Assembly: GCA_964445305.1 (NCBI GenBank)
Contig: CAYUKK010000210.1
Coordinates: forward strand, 1-13,286
Reading direction: 5' to 3'
Origin: CAYUKK01 sp964445305
GTDB lineage: Bacteria > Acidobacteriota > Aminicenantia > Aminicenantales > UBA8522
DNA: 13,286 nt
The notes beneath the pieces were generated by a model. The model worked only from the letters and a program-made list of their open reading frames with translations. It made no database searches and was not told where the DNA came from. Each line of letters starts with the position of its first letter. Positions within the stretch are counted from its first letter, which is position 1. The translations under genes were made by a program, and so were the position numbers. Below are positions 1 to 6,662 of this stretch, piece by piece.

Positions 1-157
1 CGGCCGTGTCCAGAACGTCAAAGTGCTCCGGTCCATCCCCCTTCTCGACCAGGCGGCTATCGATGCCGTCCGGCAATGGGTCTACGAGCCGATGATCATC
101 AACGGCCGGCCCCGCGGGGTCATCTTCACGGTGACGGTGCACTTCCAGCTCAGATGA
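1..157 (+). CDS. TonB-family energy transducer, C-terminal end (partial)
   Basis: Reading from base 2, 51 codons run to a TGA at 155-157. The peptide contains DQAAIDAVRQWVYEP followed by NGRPRGVIFTVTVHF. This is the classic end of the TonB C-terminal domain: a helix with A-x-x-A-V-x-x-W-x-Y/F-x-P, then two beta strands ending in V-T-V-x-F. In the family this periplasmic domain contacts the TonB box of outer-membrane receptors and passes on energy from ExbB/ExbD. The N-terminal membrane anchor and proline-rich linker lie outside the window, so the protein's type and length cannot be judged. A receptor that could be a client is encoded at 10397-13123. A tiny ORF overlaps the stop codon (ATGA). 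Confidence 0.88.
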   Translation, partial: GRVQNVKVLRSIPLLDQAAIDAVRQWVYEPMIINGRPRGVIFTVTVHFQLR

Positions 158-332
158 AGCCGGAACCGCGCCGTCTACTGGAAGATTTTATCCTCCAGAA
201 TTGCCCCACATCCGAAAAAGAATTTCGAAAGCTTTATCGGGTGGAGGGGATACCGTTACGATTATGCCGATCATTGACCGCAAGGACCTGGAAGAGATTC
301 TCAAAAGAATAAAGCTTACCTTGCCGGGGTAA
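154..332 (+). pseudogene. small hypothetical protein, apparently interrupted by a -1 frameshift
   Basis: An ATG at 154 overlaps the upstream TonB stop (ATGA), which suggests translational coupling. The first 32 codons, to about 249, read like a normal charged protein (MKPEPRRLLEDFIL, then SEKEFRKLYRVEG). In that frame the rest turns Arg/Ser-rich and stops at 312. If the frame slips by -1 at the GGGG run (246-249), the reading continues as DTVTIMPIIDRKDLEEILKR and ends at a TAA at 330-332. That tail looks far more like real coding sequence. The joined product would be about 59 residues, soluble, with a helical C-terminus. I do not recognise the family. It may be a sequencing or assembly error in a homopolymer, a true broken gene, or two unrelated short frames. 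The second half could also start alone at the ATG at 264 (22 codons). Confidence 0.35.
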
Positions 333-342
333 AAAGTCTATT

Positions 343-675
343 CTATTTTCGGTCGGGGGTGAAAAACTTGAGGGCGTAAAGGCGGTCAACTTCCTTGATT
401 TTGAGCCTTAAGACATAAATGAGGACGCCAATGGCCGCCCACAGCCAGCCGACAAAGAAATAGACGGCTGTCTTCTCCTTGATATCTTTTGGGCCAGCGA
501 CGATTTTCTCGGGCTCAGCCTGAGCTTGAGCTTTTGATTGCTCTTGCTCCTGCCCAGCCTGCGCCTTCCCAATGGTTGGCTCGAAGAAGTCGCGGCCAAG
601 AAGAATTTCGCCCTGAACCATTAGCACGACAATTAACGCTACAATGGCAGGCTGTTTCCTAACTCTTCTCTTCAT
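343..675 (-). CDS. small two-helix membrane protein at the end of the sdh-bc operon
   Basis: This 110-residue protein has a basic N-terminus and a hydrophobic segment at about residues 9-24. A low-complexity Gln/Ala/Glu-rich stretch follows at about 38-57 (QAGQEQEQSKAQAQAE), then a second strong membrane segment at about 70-90 (YFFVGWLWAAIGVLIYVLRL). The tail is basic (KIKEVDRLYALKFF). The first segment could be a signal peptide or an anchor. Its ATG shares a base with the cytochrome b stop (TAATG), so it is translationally coupled and probably belongs to the same complex or its assembly. The pattern of one helix followed by a short amphipathic basic tail resembles CcmD-like and small oxidase subunits, but I see no diagnostic motif. 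Function unknown; there is no haem-binding CXXCH, so it is not the missing cytochrome c. Confidence 0.7.
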   Translation of the reverse strand: MKRRVRKQPAIVALIVVLMVQGEILLGRDFFEPTIGKAQAGQEQEQSKAQAQAEPEKIVAGPKDIKEKTAVYFFVGWLWAAIGVLIYVLRLKIKEVDRLYALKFFTPDRK

Positions 676-1766
676 TATCCTAAGAGACTCCAGATGGACA
701 TGGCCACGGCGTAGAGGATAAAGGCAAAGGCAATCCAGGTGATGACCTTCCCCTTTCGCTCGGCCGGCCTGTTATCGATGAGGGGAAGGAAGAAGAAAAG
801 GATGCCGCCGACGAGGATGAGGAGAATAGCCACTGTATCGCCAGTCGTAAAGAGAATCCTGGCCGGAAAAATCTTGAGCGTCTGGAATAAGAAGAGGAAA
901 TACCATTCGGGCTTGATGCCTTCTGGCGCCGGCGCCATCAAATCCGCCGACTTCCCCAGCGACGGAGGCAAAAACACGGCCAGGGTTACGAGCGCGCCGA
1001 AAAGGATTAGCCAGACGACCATCTCCCGGTAAACGAAATTGGGCCAGAAGGGAATGGCCCGCCGCATTTCCTCTTTCTCGTCCGCGCCGACGGGAAGGCT
1101 CATGCCCAGTTTCTGGATGAGATAGACATGAACGCCCACGAGGGCCAAAAGAAGAAGCGGCAGAATGGTCACGTGGAAGCTAAAAAATCGGCTCAGCGTA
1201 TCACCCGAGATATCCTCCCCGCCGCGCAAGAATTTCGTTACCCAGACGCCCACGACCGGAATCGACCGTGGGATATCTGTGCCCACTTTGGTCGCGGCCA
1301 GAGAAAGCTCGTCCCAGGGGAGGAGATAACCCGTAAACCCGAAAGCGAGGGTGAAAAGGAGCAGAAGGACGCCGCTCATCCAGGTTAGCTCCCGTGGCTT
1401 GCGGTAGGACTTGATGACCCAGATGCTGAGGAGATGGACAAAAACGGCCGCAATCATGAACGTCGCCGACCAGGAATGAATAGACCGGATGACCCAGCCG
1501 AGAGGGACTTCGGTCATGATCCGGGCGACGCTCTTGTTGGCTTCCTCAAGCGTTGGCCGGTAATAGAAGGCAAGAATGATGCCCGTCGCCACCTGAATCA
1601 AGAAAAAAAGCAGGATGATGCTACCCGTATAGCTCCAGATCGTGTGCTTATTCTGGGGGACTTTCTTATTTTTTAGAAAATCAGCCACCGCTCTCAAACC
1701 GACACGTTCCTCCAGCCAGGTGGCGAATCTTTCGCTCATTCTCTTGACGCACACTCTGAAGTTCAC
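675..1766 (-). CDS. cytochrome b of a b6/bc-type quinol oxidoreductase (fused b6 plus subunit IV)
   Basis: This 363-residue membrane protein carries the dihaem core of a quinol:acceptor oxidoreductase. Four helices (A-D, roughly 47-217) hold the haem ligands: His97 and His111 in helix B, His198 and His213 in helix D. GFTGYLLPWD (143-152) matches the helix C/Qo region, and PEWY (286-289) is the Qo-site motif. Three helices follow, near 248-267, 311-330 and 341-361. The total of seven equals cytochrome b6 (four) plus subunit IV (three) in one chain, not the eight of mitochondrial cytochrome b. Helix D ligands are 15 residues apart, as in b6, while helix B has the usual 14. The cysteine that carries the extra haem c in true b6 proteins is not at the expected place (WSYTGS). 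The start overlaps the Rieske stop by 4 bases. Quinone type is inferred. Confidence 0.93.
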   Translation of the reverse strand: MNFRVCVKRMSERFATWLEERVGLRAVADFLKNKKVPQNKHTIWSYTGSIILLFFLIQVATGIILAFYYRPTLEEANKSVARIMTEVPLGWVIRSIHSWSATFMIAAVFVHLLSIWVIKSYRKPRELTWMSGVLLLLFTLAFGFTGYLLPWDELSLAATKVGTDIPRSIPVVGVWVTKFLRGGEDISGDTLSRFFSFHVTILPLLLLALVGVHVYLIQKLGMSLPVGADEKEEMRRAIPFWPNFVYREMVVWLILFGALVTLAVFLPPSLGKSADLMAPAPEGIKPEWYFLFLFQTLKIFPARILFTTGDTVAILLILVGGILFFFLPLIDNRPAERKGKVITWIAFAFILYAVAMSIWSLLG

Positions 1767-2212
1767 GCCGTCTCTTCCTTCCTGATAACCAAATTCTCCC
1801 CTTCTATGGTCACTCGCAGCCGGCGCAAGGGTCGAGGCGGTGGGCCGCCGATGTTGGTGCCGTTTTCGTCATACCATCCCTCGTGGCAGGCACAGAAGAA
1901 TTTTCTCTGCTCAGGAAGATAAGTGACGTTACAGTCGAGATGGGTGCATACACCGACAAAGGCGATGAGGTCTCCGGTCTCGGCCTTTTTCAAGAGGCCG
2001 GGCTTGTTCCCCCAGGCGAAAGGCTTGACCGTGTTGGGGGGAATATCCCCATAATCCTCTCCGGATAGAAGAACCTGATCAGGCTCTCTTTCGGGTGGAA
2101 AAATAGCCCTCATCACAGGGTAGAGAAGAGAAGCAAGAAGAGCCCCTAACCAGCCACCGAGCAATCCGTTGAGAAAGCGGCGCCGGGTGAAGATGGATTC
2201 TCGAACCTTCAT
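1763..2212 (-). CDS. Rieske [2Fe-2S] iron-sulfur protein of the bc/b6-type complex
   Basis: This 149-residue protein takes one electron from quinol at the Qo site of the adjacent cytochrome b. Its N-terminus has a TRRRFL motif and one hydrophobic segment (about 13-32), consistent with a Tat-type uncleaved anchor. The cluster motifs are CTHLDC (Cys89, His91, Cys94) and CACH (Cys107, Cys109, His110). They supply two Cys and two His ligands plus the disulfide pair Cys94-Cys109. GGPPPRPL (122-129) is the Pro loop covering the cluster. The usual second motif CPCHGSxYD is here CACHEGWYD: Tyr114 is kept, but the serine that hydrogen-bonds a bridging sulfide is replaced by Gly. Loss of that serine is known to lower the midpoint potential, which fits a menaquinol enzyme. 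The gene overlaps sdhB and cytochrome b by 4 bases each. Confidence 0.95.
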   Translation of the reverse strand: MKVRESIFTRRRFLNGLLGGWLGALLASLLYPVMRAIFPPEREPDQVLLSGEDYGDIPPNTVKPFAWGNKPGLLKKAETGDLIAFVGVCTHLDCNVTYLPEQRKFFCACHEGWYDENGTNIGGPPPRPLRRLRVTIEGENLVIRKEETA

Positions 2213-2934
2213 TTTTTCCTCTTGAACAGGCGCTTGATTTTCTCCCCGACCAGCCTCCGCCGGAGAGCCTCGATCCCGTCAGCCGGCCGGACATAGCGGG
2301 GGCAGACCTCGTTACAACGGAAGACAGTATCGCATCCCCAGACGCCCGTGTCTGTGCTCACTTTCGACCAGCGCACAAACCCCCGTTTGTCCCTCGGGTC
2401 GCTGACGAAGCGGTAGAGCTTGGCCAGAGCAGCTGGGCCCAGGTAGCGCTCATCGCGGGAGACAACAGGGCAGGCGCTGTAGCAGGCGCCACACAGGATG
2501 CAGTTGGCGAAGGGGTCGATTCTCTCCATCACTCTGTCTTCCACTCGGTGTCCCTTCGCGGGCTTTACTTCGGTTGGAAAAAGATAGGGTTCCACCTTGG
2601 CCAGCGCCTGCCAGAAAGGCTCCATATCGACGACCAAATCCTTCTGGATTTCCAGGTTAGGAAGTGGCTCGATGACGATGAGGGACGAGCCGAGCGACCC
2701 GACCATCGTCCGGCAGGCTAAATCAAAGCGACCGTTGATGACCATGGCGCAGGAGCCGCAGACAGCTTCCCGGCAGCTGTACCGGAAGGAGAGTGTCGGG
2801 TCCTCGTCATTCCGGATGTCCATCAGGGCCTCGAGAAGAGACTTTCTTTCGTCCCCTTCATACTCAAAATCTTGAAAGTAGGGGCCTTCATTCTCGATGG
2901 GGTCGAATCGGAAAATACGAAAGGTGAATTTCAT
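2209..2934 (-). CDS. sdhB: succinate dehydrogenase/fumarate reductase iron-sulfur subunit
   Basis: This 241-residue subunit wires electrons from the flavin in SdhA to the membrane quinone site. The N-terminal ferredoxin domain holds [2Fe-2S] ligands Cys54, Cys59, Cys62 and Cys74 in CREAVCGSC...C. The C-terminal domain has CILCGACYSACP, giving the [4Fe-4S] ligands Cys145, Cys148 and Cys151 with Cys211. Cys155, Cys201 and Cys207 hold the third cluster, which would be [3Fe-4S] as is usual. All eleven expected cysteines are present, with spacing close to E. coli FrdB. The length is normal for the family. The start lies 1 base after the sdhA stop, and the end overlaps the Rieske start by 4 bases. 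Sequence alone does not settle whether the enzyme runs as succinate oxidase or fumarate reductase. Confidence 0.96.
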   Translation of the reverse strand: MKFTFRIFRFDPIENEGPYFQDFEYEGDERKSLLEALMDIRNDEDPTLSFRYSCREAVCGSCAMVINGRFDLACRTMVGSLGSSLIVIEPLPNLEIQKDLVVDMEPFWQALAKVEPYLFPTEVKPAKGHRVEDRVMERIDPFANCILCGACYSACPVVSRDERYLGPAALAKLYRFVSDPRDKRGFVRWSKVSTDTGVWGCDTVFRCNEVCPRYVRPADGIEALRRRLVGEKIKRLFKRKK

Positions 2935-2935
2935 C

Positions 2936-4636
2936 TCAATATGTTCTCTCTTCCGGTTTATATTTCGTCACCCGGACCGGCCGGTAGGTCACCTCGGGCC
3001 GGTCATCCCGGAGTCTAACGAGTGTGTGCTTAAGCCAGTCCCTGTCGTTTCTCGAGGGAAAATCGAGACGGTAGTGAGAACCCCGTGTCTCCTCCCGCCG
3101 CAACGCGCCAAGAGTGATGACTTCCGACAAATCGAGCATTGAAGCGAACTCTATCATGTTGATGAGCACCTGACTGTAGCGGAGGCAGATGCCAGCCAGG
3201 CAGGCTCGCCCGTAGTCCTCGCGGATTTGCCGAATTTCCCCGAGTGCTTCCTCGAGCTGGCCCTTAGTCCGGAAAAGCCCGACTTTCTCGCTCATGACCA
3301 ATTTGAGCCGGTTGAGGAGCTGATGAGCTTTGGTGCCAGAAGTCCGGCTCATCCAGGCTTCGATTGTCTTCTTCTCCGCTAAAGCCGCTTCGAGGAGCGC
3401 TTTTTCGCTTTCATCTTTTCCCTCCTCCCGCCCTCCGACGTAGCGGGAGGCTTCCTCGCCGGCAATCTTACCAAAAACGACGGTCTCGAGAAGCGAATTC
3501 CCACCCAGACGGTTGGCGCCGTGGACACTCACGCAGGCGCACTCGCCCGCCGCAAAAAACCCTTCCAAGGAGGTGGCGCCTCGCTCGTCGACATCGATCC
3601 CGCCCATGGAATAGTGCTGAGCGGGCTGGATGGGGATTGGTTTCTCCACCGGGTCGAGGCCGAGGAACCTGATGCAGATTTCGCGGACCGAAGGTAACCT
3701 CTTCTGGATTTTCTTCTCGCCGAGATGCCTCAGATCGAGGAGCACGTACTCATTCTCGAAGCCGTTGCCCTTATCGATTTCCATCTGGATGGCCCGGGCG
3801 ACAATATCCCGGGGCGCCAGCTCCATGGCCGAGGGAGCGTAATCAACCATGAAGCGCTTGCCTTGATTGTTGAGGAGATGCCCGCCTTCTCCCCGGGCTC
3901 CCTCCGTAATGAGGATATTCTTGGGGTAGATGGAGGTCGGATGAAACTGGACAAATTCCATGTCCTTGAGCGGCACGCCAGCCCGGTAGGCAAGGCCGAT
4001 GCCGCTGCCGTGGTTGATGTAGGCGTTCGTCGTCTTGAGATAGACTCGGCCGTAGCCACCGGTAGCGAAAATGACTGCCCGCGCCCGGATGGGCAGGATT
4101 TGGCCCGTGGCTAAGTCATAAATCACCACCCCCACACAGCGGTCATGGTCGACGACAAGCCTCGTGACCAGCGCCTCGCTATAAACCTTAATTTGTTTCC
4201 TCAGCGATTGCTCGAAGAGAGTATGGACGATGACGAGCCCGGTTCGATCGGCCGCGTAGCAGGTGCGGGGGAAACCGGCCCCGCCGAAAGGCCGCTGGGC
4301 GATCACTCCTCCAGGAAAGCGGCTGAAGGGCACCCCGAGGTGGTCGAGCTCATAGATGGTCTCGATTGCCCTCTGGCAGAGTAGCTCAGCTGCATCCTGG
4401 TCGGCCAAGAAGTCGCTCCCCTTGATGGTGTCATAAGCATGTCGTTCCCAGCTGTCGTCGCGGCCATCGGGGTTGTTGCCAAGGGCAGCGTTGATTCCTC
4501 CCTGCGCCGCCACCGAGTGGGAGCGGAGCGGATGAACCCGTGAAACAATAGCCGTCGATAATCGCCGGTCAGCCGCCAAAGCTGCCGAAAGCCCAGTCAG
4601 ACCTCCTCCGACAACGAGAATGTCGTGAGTGATCAT
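2936..4636 (-). CDS. sdhA: succinate dehydrogenase/fumarate reductase flavoprotein subunit
   Basis: This 566-residue catalytic subunit interconverts succinate and fumarate on covalently bound FAD. The Rossmann motif VVGGGLTGLSAA lies at 8-19. His40 in RSHSVAAQGG is the expected FAD-linking histidine. Active-site landmarks follow in order: His232 in FHPTSIYP, Arg248 in TEGARGEGG, Arg276 in ELAPRDIVARA (the proton-shuttle Arg), His341 in QHYSMGGI, and Arg376 in HGANRLGGNSL. The C-terminal helical domain ends with YRLDFPSRNDRDW. The HPTSIYPKNILITEGARGEGG stretch looks to me closer to archaeal or thermophile SdhA than to enterobacterial FrdA; that is an impression, not a search. The ATG follows the sdhC TGA directly, with CAGGA about 9 bases upstream as ribosome binding site. 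Confidence 0.97.
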   Translation of the reverse strand: MITHDILVVGGGLTGLSAALAADRRLSTAIVSRVHPLRSHSVAAQGGINAALGNNPDGRDDSWERHAYDTIKGSDFLADQDAAELLCQRAIETIYELDHLGVPFSRFPGGVIAQRPFGGAGFPRTCYAADRTGLVIVHTLFEQSLRKQIKVYSEALVTRLVVDHDRCVGVVIYDLATGQILPIRARAVIFATGGYGRVYLKTTNAYINHGSGIGLAYRAGVPLKDMEFVQFHPTSIYPKNILITEGARGEGGHLLNNQGKRFMVDYAPSAMELAPRDIVARAIQMEIDKGNGFENEYVLLDLRHLGEKKIQKRLPSVREICIRFLGLDPVEKPIPIQPAQHYSMGGIDVDERGATSLEGFFAAGECACVSVHGANRLGGNSLLETVVFGKIAGEEASRYVGGREEGKDESEKALLEAALAEKKTIEAWMSRTSGTKAHQLLNRLKLVMSEKVGLFRTKGQLEEALGEIRQIREDYGRACLAGICLRYSQVLINMIEFASMLDLSEVITLGALRREETRGSHYRLDFPSRNDRDWLKHTLVRLRDDRPEVTYRPVRVTKYKPEERTY

Positions 4637-4945
4637 TCAATAATTCCTGGTGAAGTAGACGAGAAGAAGCGCCCCCGTGAGAACGAGACCGAGAAGCGTA
4701 AAAACCCAGAAAAGGAGCTTTTCCCGGCGCACTCCCATGTCGATGATGACCGTGCGCAAGCCATAAAGGGCATGAAAGACGACGGCGACAATGAGGAGCG
4801 TGTCGCTCAACGGGTTGGTGTGGAGAACCAGTGCCCAGTCCGGCTTCTGCTCCTTGGTCATCAGAAAAAAGGAAGTCAAGAACTTGATGCCAAGGAGAAC
4901 GATGAGGAGGATGCCGGAGACACGATGGAAAACCCAGACAAACAT
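4637..4945 (-). CDS. sdhC: succinate dehydrogenase cytochrome b/membrane anchor subunit (SdhC-like)
   Basis: This 102-residue protein has three predicted membrane helices, about 9-28, 48-66 and 77-97. It begins almost at once with FHRVSG (6-11), the quinone-site motif of SdhC with its conserved His/Arg/Ser. Helix two carries HALYGLRTVIIDMG, with His58 as the likely haem b ligand followed by the Gly-x-Arg and Asp that mark the family. The short N-terminus is the only option: the ATG is the sole start between the motif and an in-frame TAA 14 codons upstream. An AAAAGG ribosome binding site sits 9 bases before it. It is the first gene of the operon and abuts sdhA. A second anchor (SdhD) is not encoded next to it, although E. 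coli-like enzymes need two. The protein may act as a homodimer, or its partner is elsewhere. Confidence 0.85.
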   Translation of the reverse strand: MFVWVFHRVSGILLIVLLGIKFLTSFFLMTKEQKPDWALVLHTNPLSDTLLIVAVVFHALYGLRTVIIDMGVRREKLLFWVFTLLGLVLTGALLLVYFTRNY

Positions 4946-4971
4946 CCTGTTCTGCCTTTTTGAAAGACCTA

Positions 4972-5001
4972 TATTTACTTCATCTTAAAAAAAGATGTCA
5001 A
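4972..5001 (-). promoter_or_regulatory. candidate sigma70 promoter of the sdh-bc operon
   Basis: Read on the - strand, a perfect TTGACA (5001-4996) is followed after 18 bases by TAAATA (4977-4972), or after 17 by GTAAAT. The -10 box is a poor match, so the call rests on the -35 box and the position. Transcription would begin near 4965 and give a leader of about 20 bases carrying the AAAAGG of sdhC. Confidence 0.5.
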
Positions 5002-5004
5002 GGT

Positions 5005-5014
5005 AAGAATTCTT
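5005..5014. promoter_or_regulatory. 10-base palindrome between two divergent promoters (possible operator)
   Basis: AAGAATTCTT is a perfect inverted repeat lying between the -35 box of the sdh promoter (4996-5001) and the -35 box of the sugar operon promoter (5014-5019). A dimeric regulator bound here would touch both promoters. A second, shorter palindrome AATCGATT (5020-5027) lies in the spacer of the rightward promoter. No regulator gene is in the window. A/T-rich palindromes of this size also arise by chance. Confidence 0.3.
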
Positions 5015-5042
5015 TGAACAATCGATTATTCTGTGTTATGAT
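5014..5042 (+). promoter_or_regulatory. sigma70-like promoter of the sugar ABC transporter operon
   Basis: TTGAAC (5014-5019), a 17-base spacer and TATGAT (5037-5042) match the sigma70 consensus well: four of six bases and five of six, with ideal spacing. Transcription would start near 5049 and leave a leader of about 90 bases before the ATG at 5139. I see no clear riboswitch or attenuator hairpin in that leader. Confidence 0.6.
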
Positions 5043-5138
5043 TACGCTTCCTTGAACACCCGACTCTATCCGACACCGGGACCAAAGGATGCTTCGGGAA
5101 AAGAGGGAGAGAAGCCTGGTAAGCCGGTGAGGAAATCG

Positions 5139-6662
5139 ATGAGGAAAGACCTCCTGCGCATGGTGGACATCGGCAAGGCCTTCTCGGGCGTGCCCGTGCT
5201 CGAGAATGTCCACTTCGACCTCCAACCCGGCGAAGTCCACGTCCTCGCCGGTGAAAACGGCGCTGGAAAGACCACCCTCATCAAAATTCTTTCCGGCGTA
5301 CACACCGATTATCGGGGAGAAATCTTCCTCGACGGCCGAAGAGTTCGCTTCAAATCGCCCCAGGAAGCGAGGCTCATGGGGATTTCGGCAATCCACCAGG
5401 ACTTGGCCCTGATCGATTCGATGCGGGTCCTGGATAACCTCTTTCTCGGCCGCGAGAAAACGCGGGGCTCCTGGTGGATGGACTGGCGCTCGGAAAAGGC
5501 TCGGGCGCGCCATATTCTTGAGCCGCTGGGGATCAGCGTTGACCTGGAAGCGCCCCTCGCCCAGTATCCCCTTTCCGTTCGCCAGATGATTGAAATCGCC
5601 AGGGCTATGGCCAGCGAGGCCCGCATCCTCATCATGGATGAACCGACGAGCGCCCTCAGCGAGGCCGAGGTGAAGCACCTCTTCGACCTCATCGGACGCC
5701 TGAAAGAGCGGGGCTGCGCCATTATCTACATCAGCCACCGGCTGGAGGAAATCTTCCGGATCGCCGACAGGATTACTGTGCTCCGGGACGGCCACCTTAT
5801 TGGCACGGCCAGGGCTCAAGACCTGAGCCCGGATGAGCTCATCCGCTGGATGGTCGGGAGGGAAATCAAGCAGCAATTTCCCGAGCGCCAGGCCAAGCCG
5901 GGACCGGAGCGGTTGCGGGTCGAGGATTTCTCTGTGCCCGACCCCTCCGGGGAAAAAAGCTATCTCGTCGAGAACATATCTCTATGCCTCAGGATGGGGG
6001 AGATTCTTGGCCTGGCTGGCCTGCGCGGCTCCGGAAAAAGCGAGCTCCTCAACGGGATTTTCGGAGCCTTCGGCCGAAATGTCCAGGGAAACATCCTCCT
6101 TGACGATAGGCCATTCGAGGTGGTCTCTCCCCGCCGCTCGATCGAGCAGGGCCTTGTGCTCCAGACAAACGACCGGAAAACGACAGGTCTTATCGGCGGG
6201 CTCAGCGTCGCCTGGAACATCACCCTCCCTTCGCTCGAGACTTTCTCGCCTCGCGGCTGGGTGGAAAAGCGGGAGGAATGGGCTGCCGCCCAGAAACAAA
6301 TCCAGGAGCTGGGCATCAAAGTCGCTTCACCTGAGCAGCAAGTGGAAACCCTCTCCGGCGGCAACCAGCAGAAGGTTGTCCTGGCCAAGTGGCTCCAAAC
6401 CGGGCCGAAAGTCCTCCTCCTCGATGAGCCTACGCTGGGTGTGGATGTCGGCGCCAAGCACGAAATCTATCGCTTGATGAACTCCCTGACGCAACAGGGC
6501 CTGGCCATCCTCCTTGTCACTTCAGAGCTTCCCGAGCTTCTGGCCATGTCCGACCGGATACTCGTTCTCCATCGCGGCCGGATTCAGGCCGAGCTCCATC
6601 GCGAGGAAGCGACCCAGGAAAAAGTCATCCGGGCGGCCATGGGAGAAAGAGTCAACGGATGA
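5139..6662 (+). CDS. RbsA-type sugar ABC importer, double ATP-binding subunit
   Basis: This 507-residue cytoplasmic ATPase drives import of a monosaccharide or related ligand and is of the CUT2 (ribose/xylose/galactose) class, with two fused nucleotide-binding domains. Domain one has Walker A GENGAGKT (38-45), Q-loop Gln87, a degenerate signature LSVRQ (145-149), Walker B ILIMDEPT and switch His200. Domain two has Walker A GLRGSGKS (294-301), a canonical LSGGNQQK signature (405-412) and LLLDEPTLGVDVGAK (426-440). The switch His in domain two is replaced (TSELPE), as is usual in RbsA. I chose ATG 5139 because GGTGAGG lies 6 bases upstream and the protein then starts like its family (LLRMVDIGKAF). 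A TTG at 5052 would add 29 Gly/Lys/Pro-rich residues. The stop overlaps the permease start (ATGA). Confidence 0.94.
   Translation: MRKDLLRMVDIGKAFSGVPVLENVHFDLQPGEVHVLAGENGAGKTTLIKILSGVHTDYRGEIFLDGRRVRFKSPQEARLMGISAIHQDLALIDSMRVLDNLFLGREKTRGSWWMDWRSEKARARHILEPLGISVDLEAPLAQYPLSVRQMIEIARAMASEARILIMDEPTSALSEAEVKHLFDLIGRLKERGCAIIYISHRLEEIFRIADRITVLRDGHLIGTARAQDLSPDELIRWMVGREIKQQFPERQAKPGPERLRVEDFSVPDPSGEKSYLVENISLCLRMGEILGLAGLRGSGKSELLNGIFGAFGRNVQGNILLDDRPFEVVSPRRSIEQGLVLQTNDRKTTGLIGGLSVAWNITLPSLETFSPRGWVEKREEWAAAQKQIQELGIKVASPEQQVETLSGGNQQKVVLAKWLQTGPKVLLLDEPTLGVDVGAKHEIYRLMNSLTQQGLAILLVTSELPELLAMSDRILVLHRGRIQAELHREEATQEKVIRAAMGERVNG

Noticed and set aside
308..336. Weak stem TTACC/GGTAA near 317-332 as a terminator between the left-edge genes
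   Set aside because: Only five base pairs, no proper T tract on the + strand, and it overlaps the end of the small reading frame.
5052..5138. TTG start giving a 29-residue N-terminal extension of the ABC ATPase
   Set aside because: No good ribosome binding site at the TTG, the extension is low-complexity, and ATG 5139 has GGTGAGG and the family's usual N-terminus.
5049..5138. A riboswitch or attenuator in the leader of the sugar operon
   Set aside because: No stable hairpin followed by a T tract and no recognised conserved core; the leader is just 90 ordinary bases.
4998..5876. A 292-codon open frame on the - strand opposite the ABC ATPase gene
   Set aside because: It is a shadow of the G+C-rich third codon positions of the ATPase, has no family-like motif and would cover the divergent promoters.
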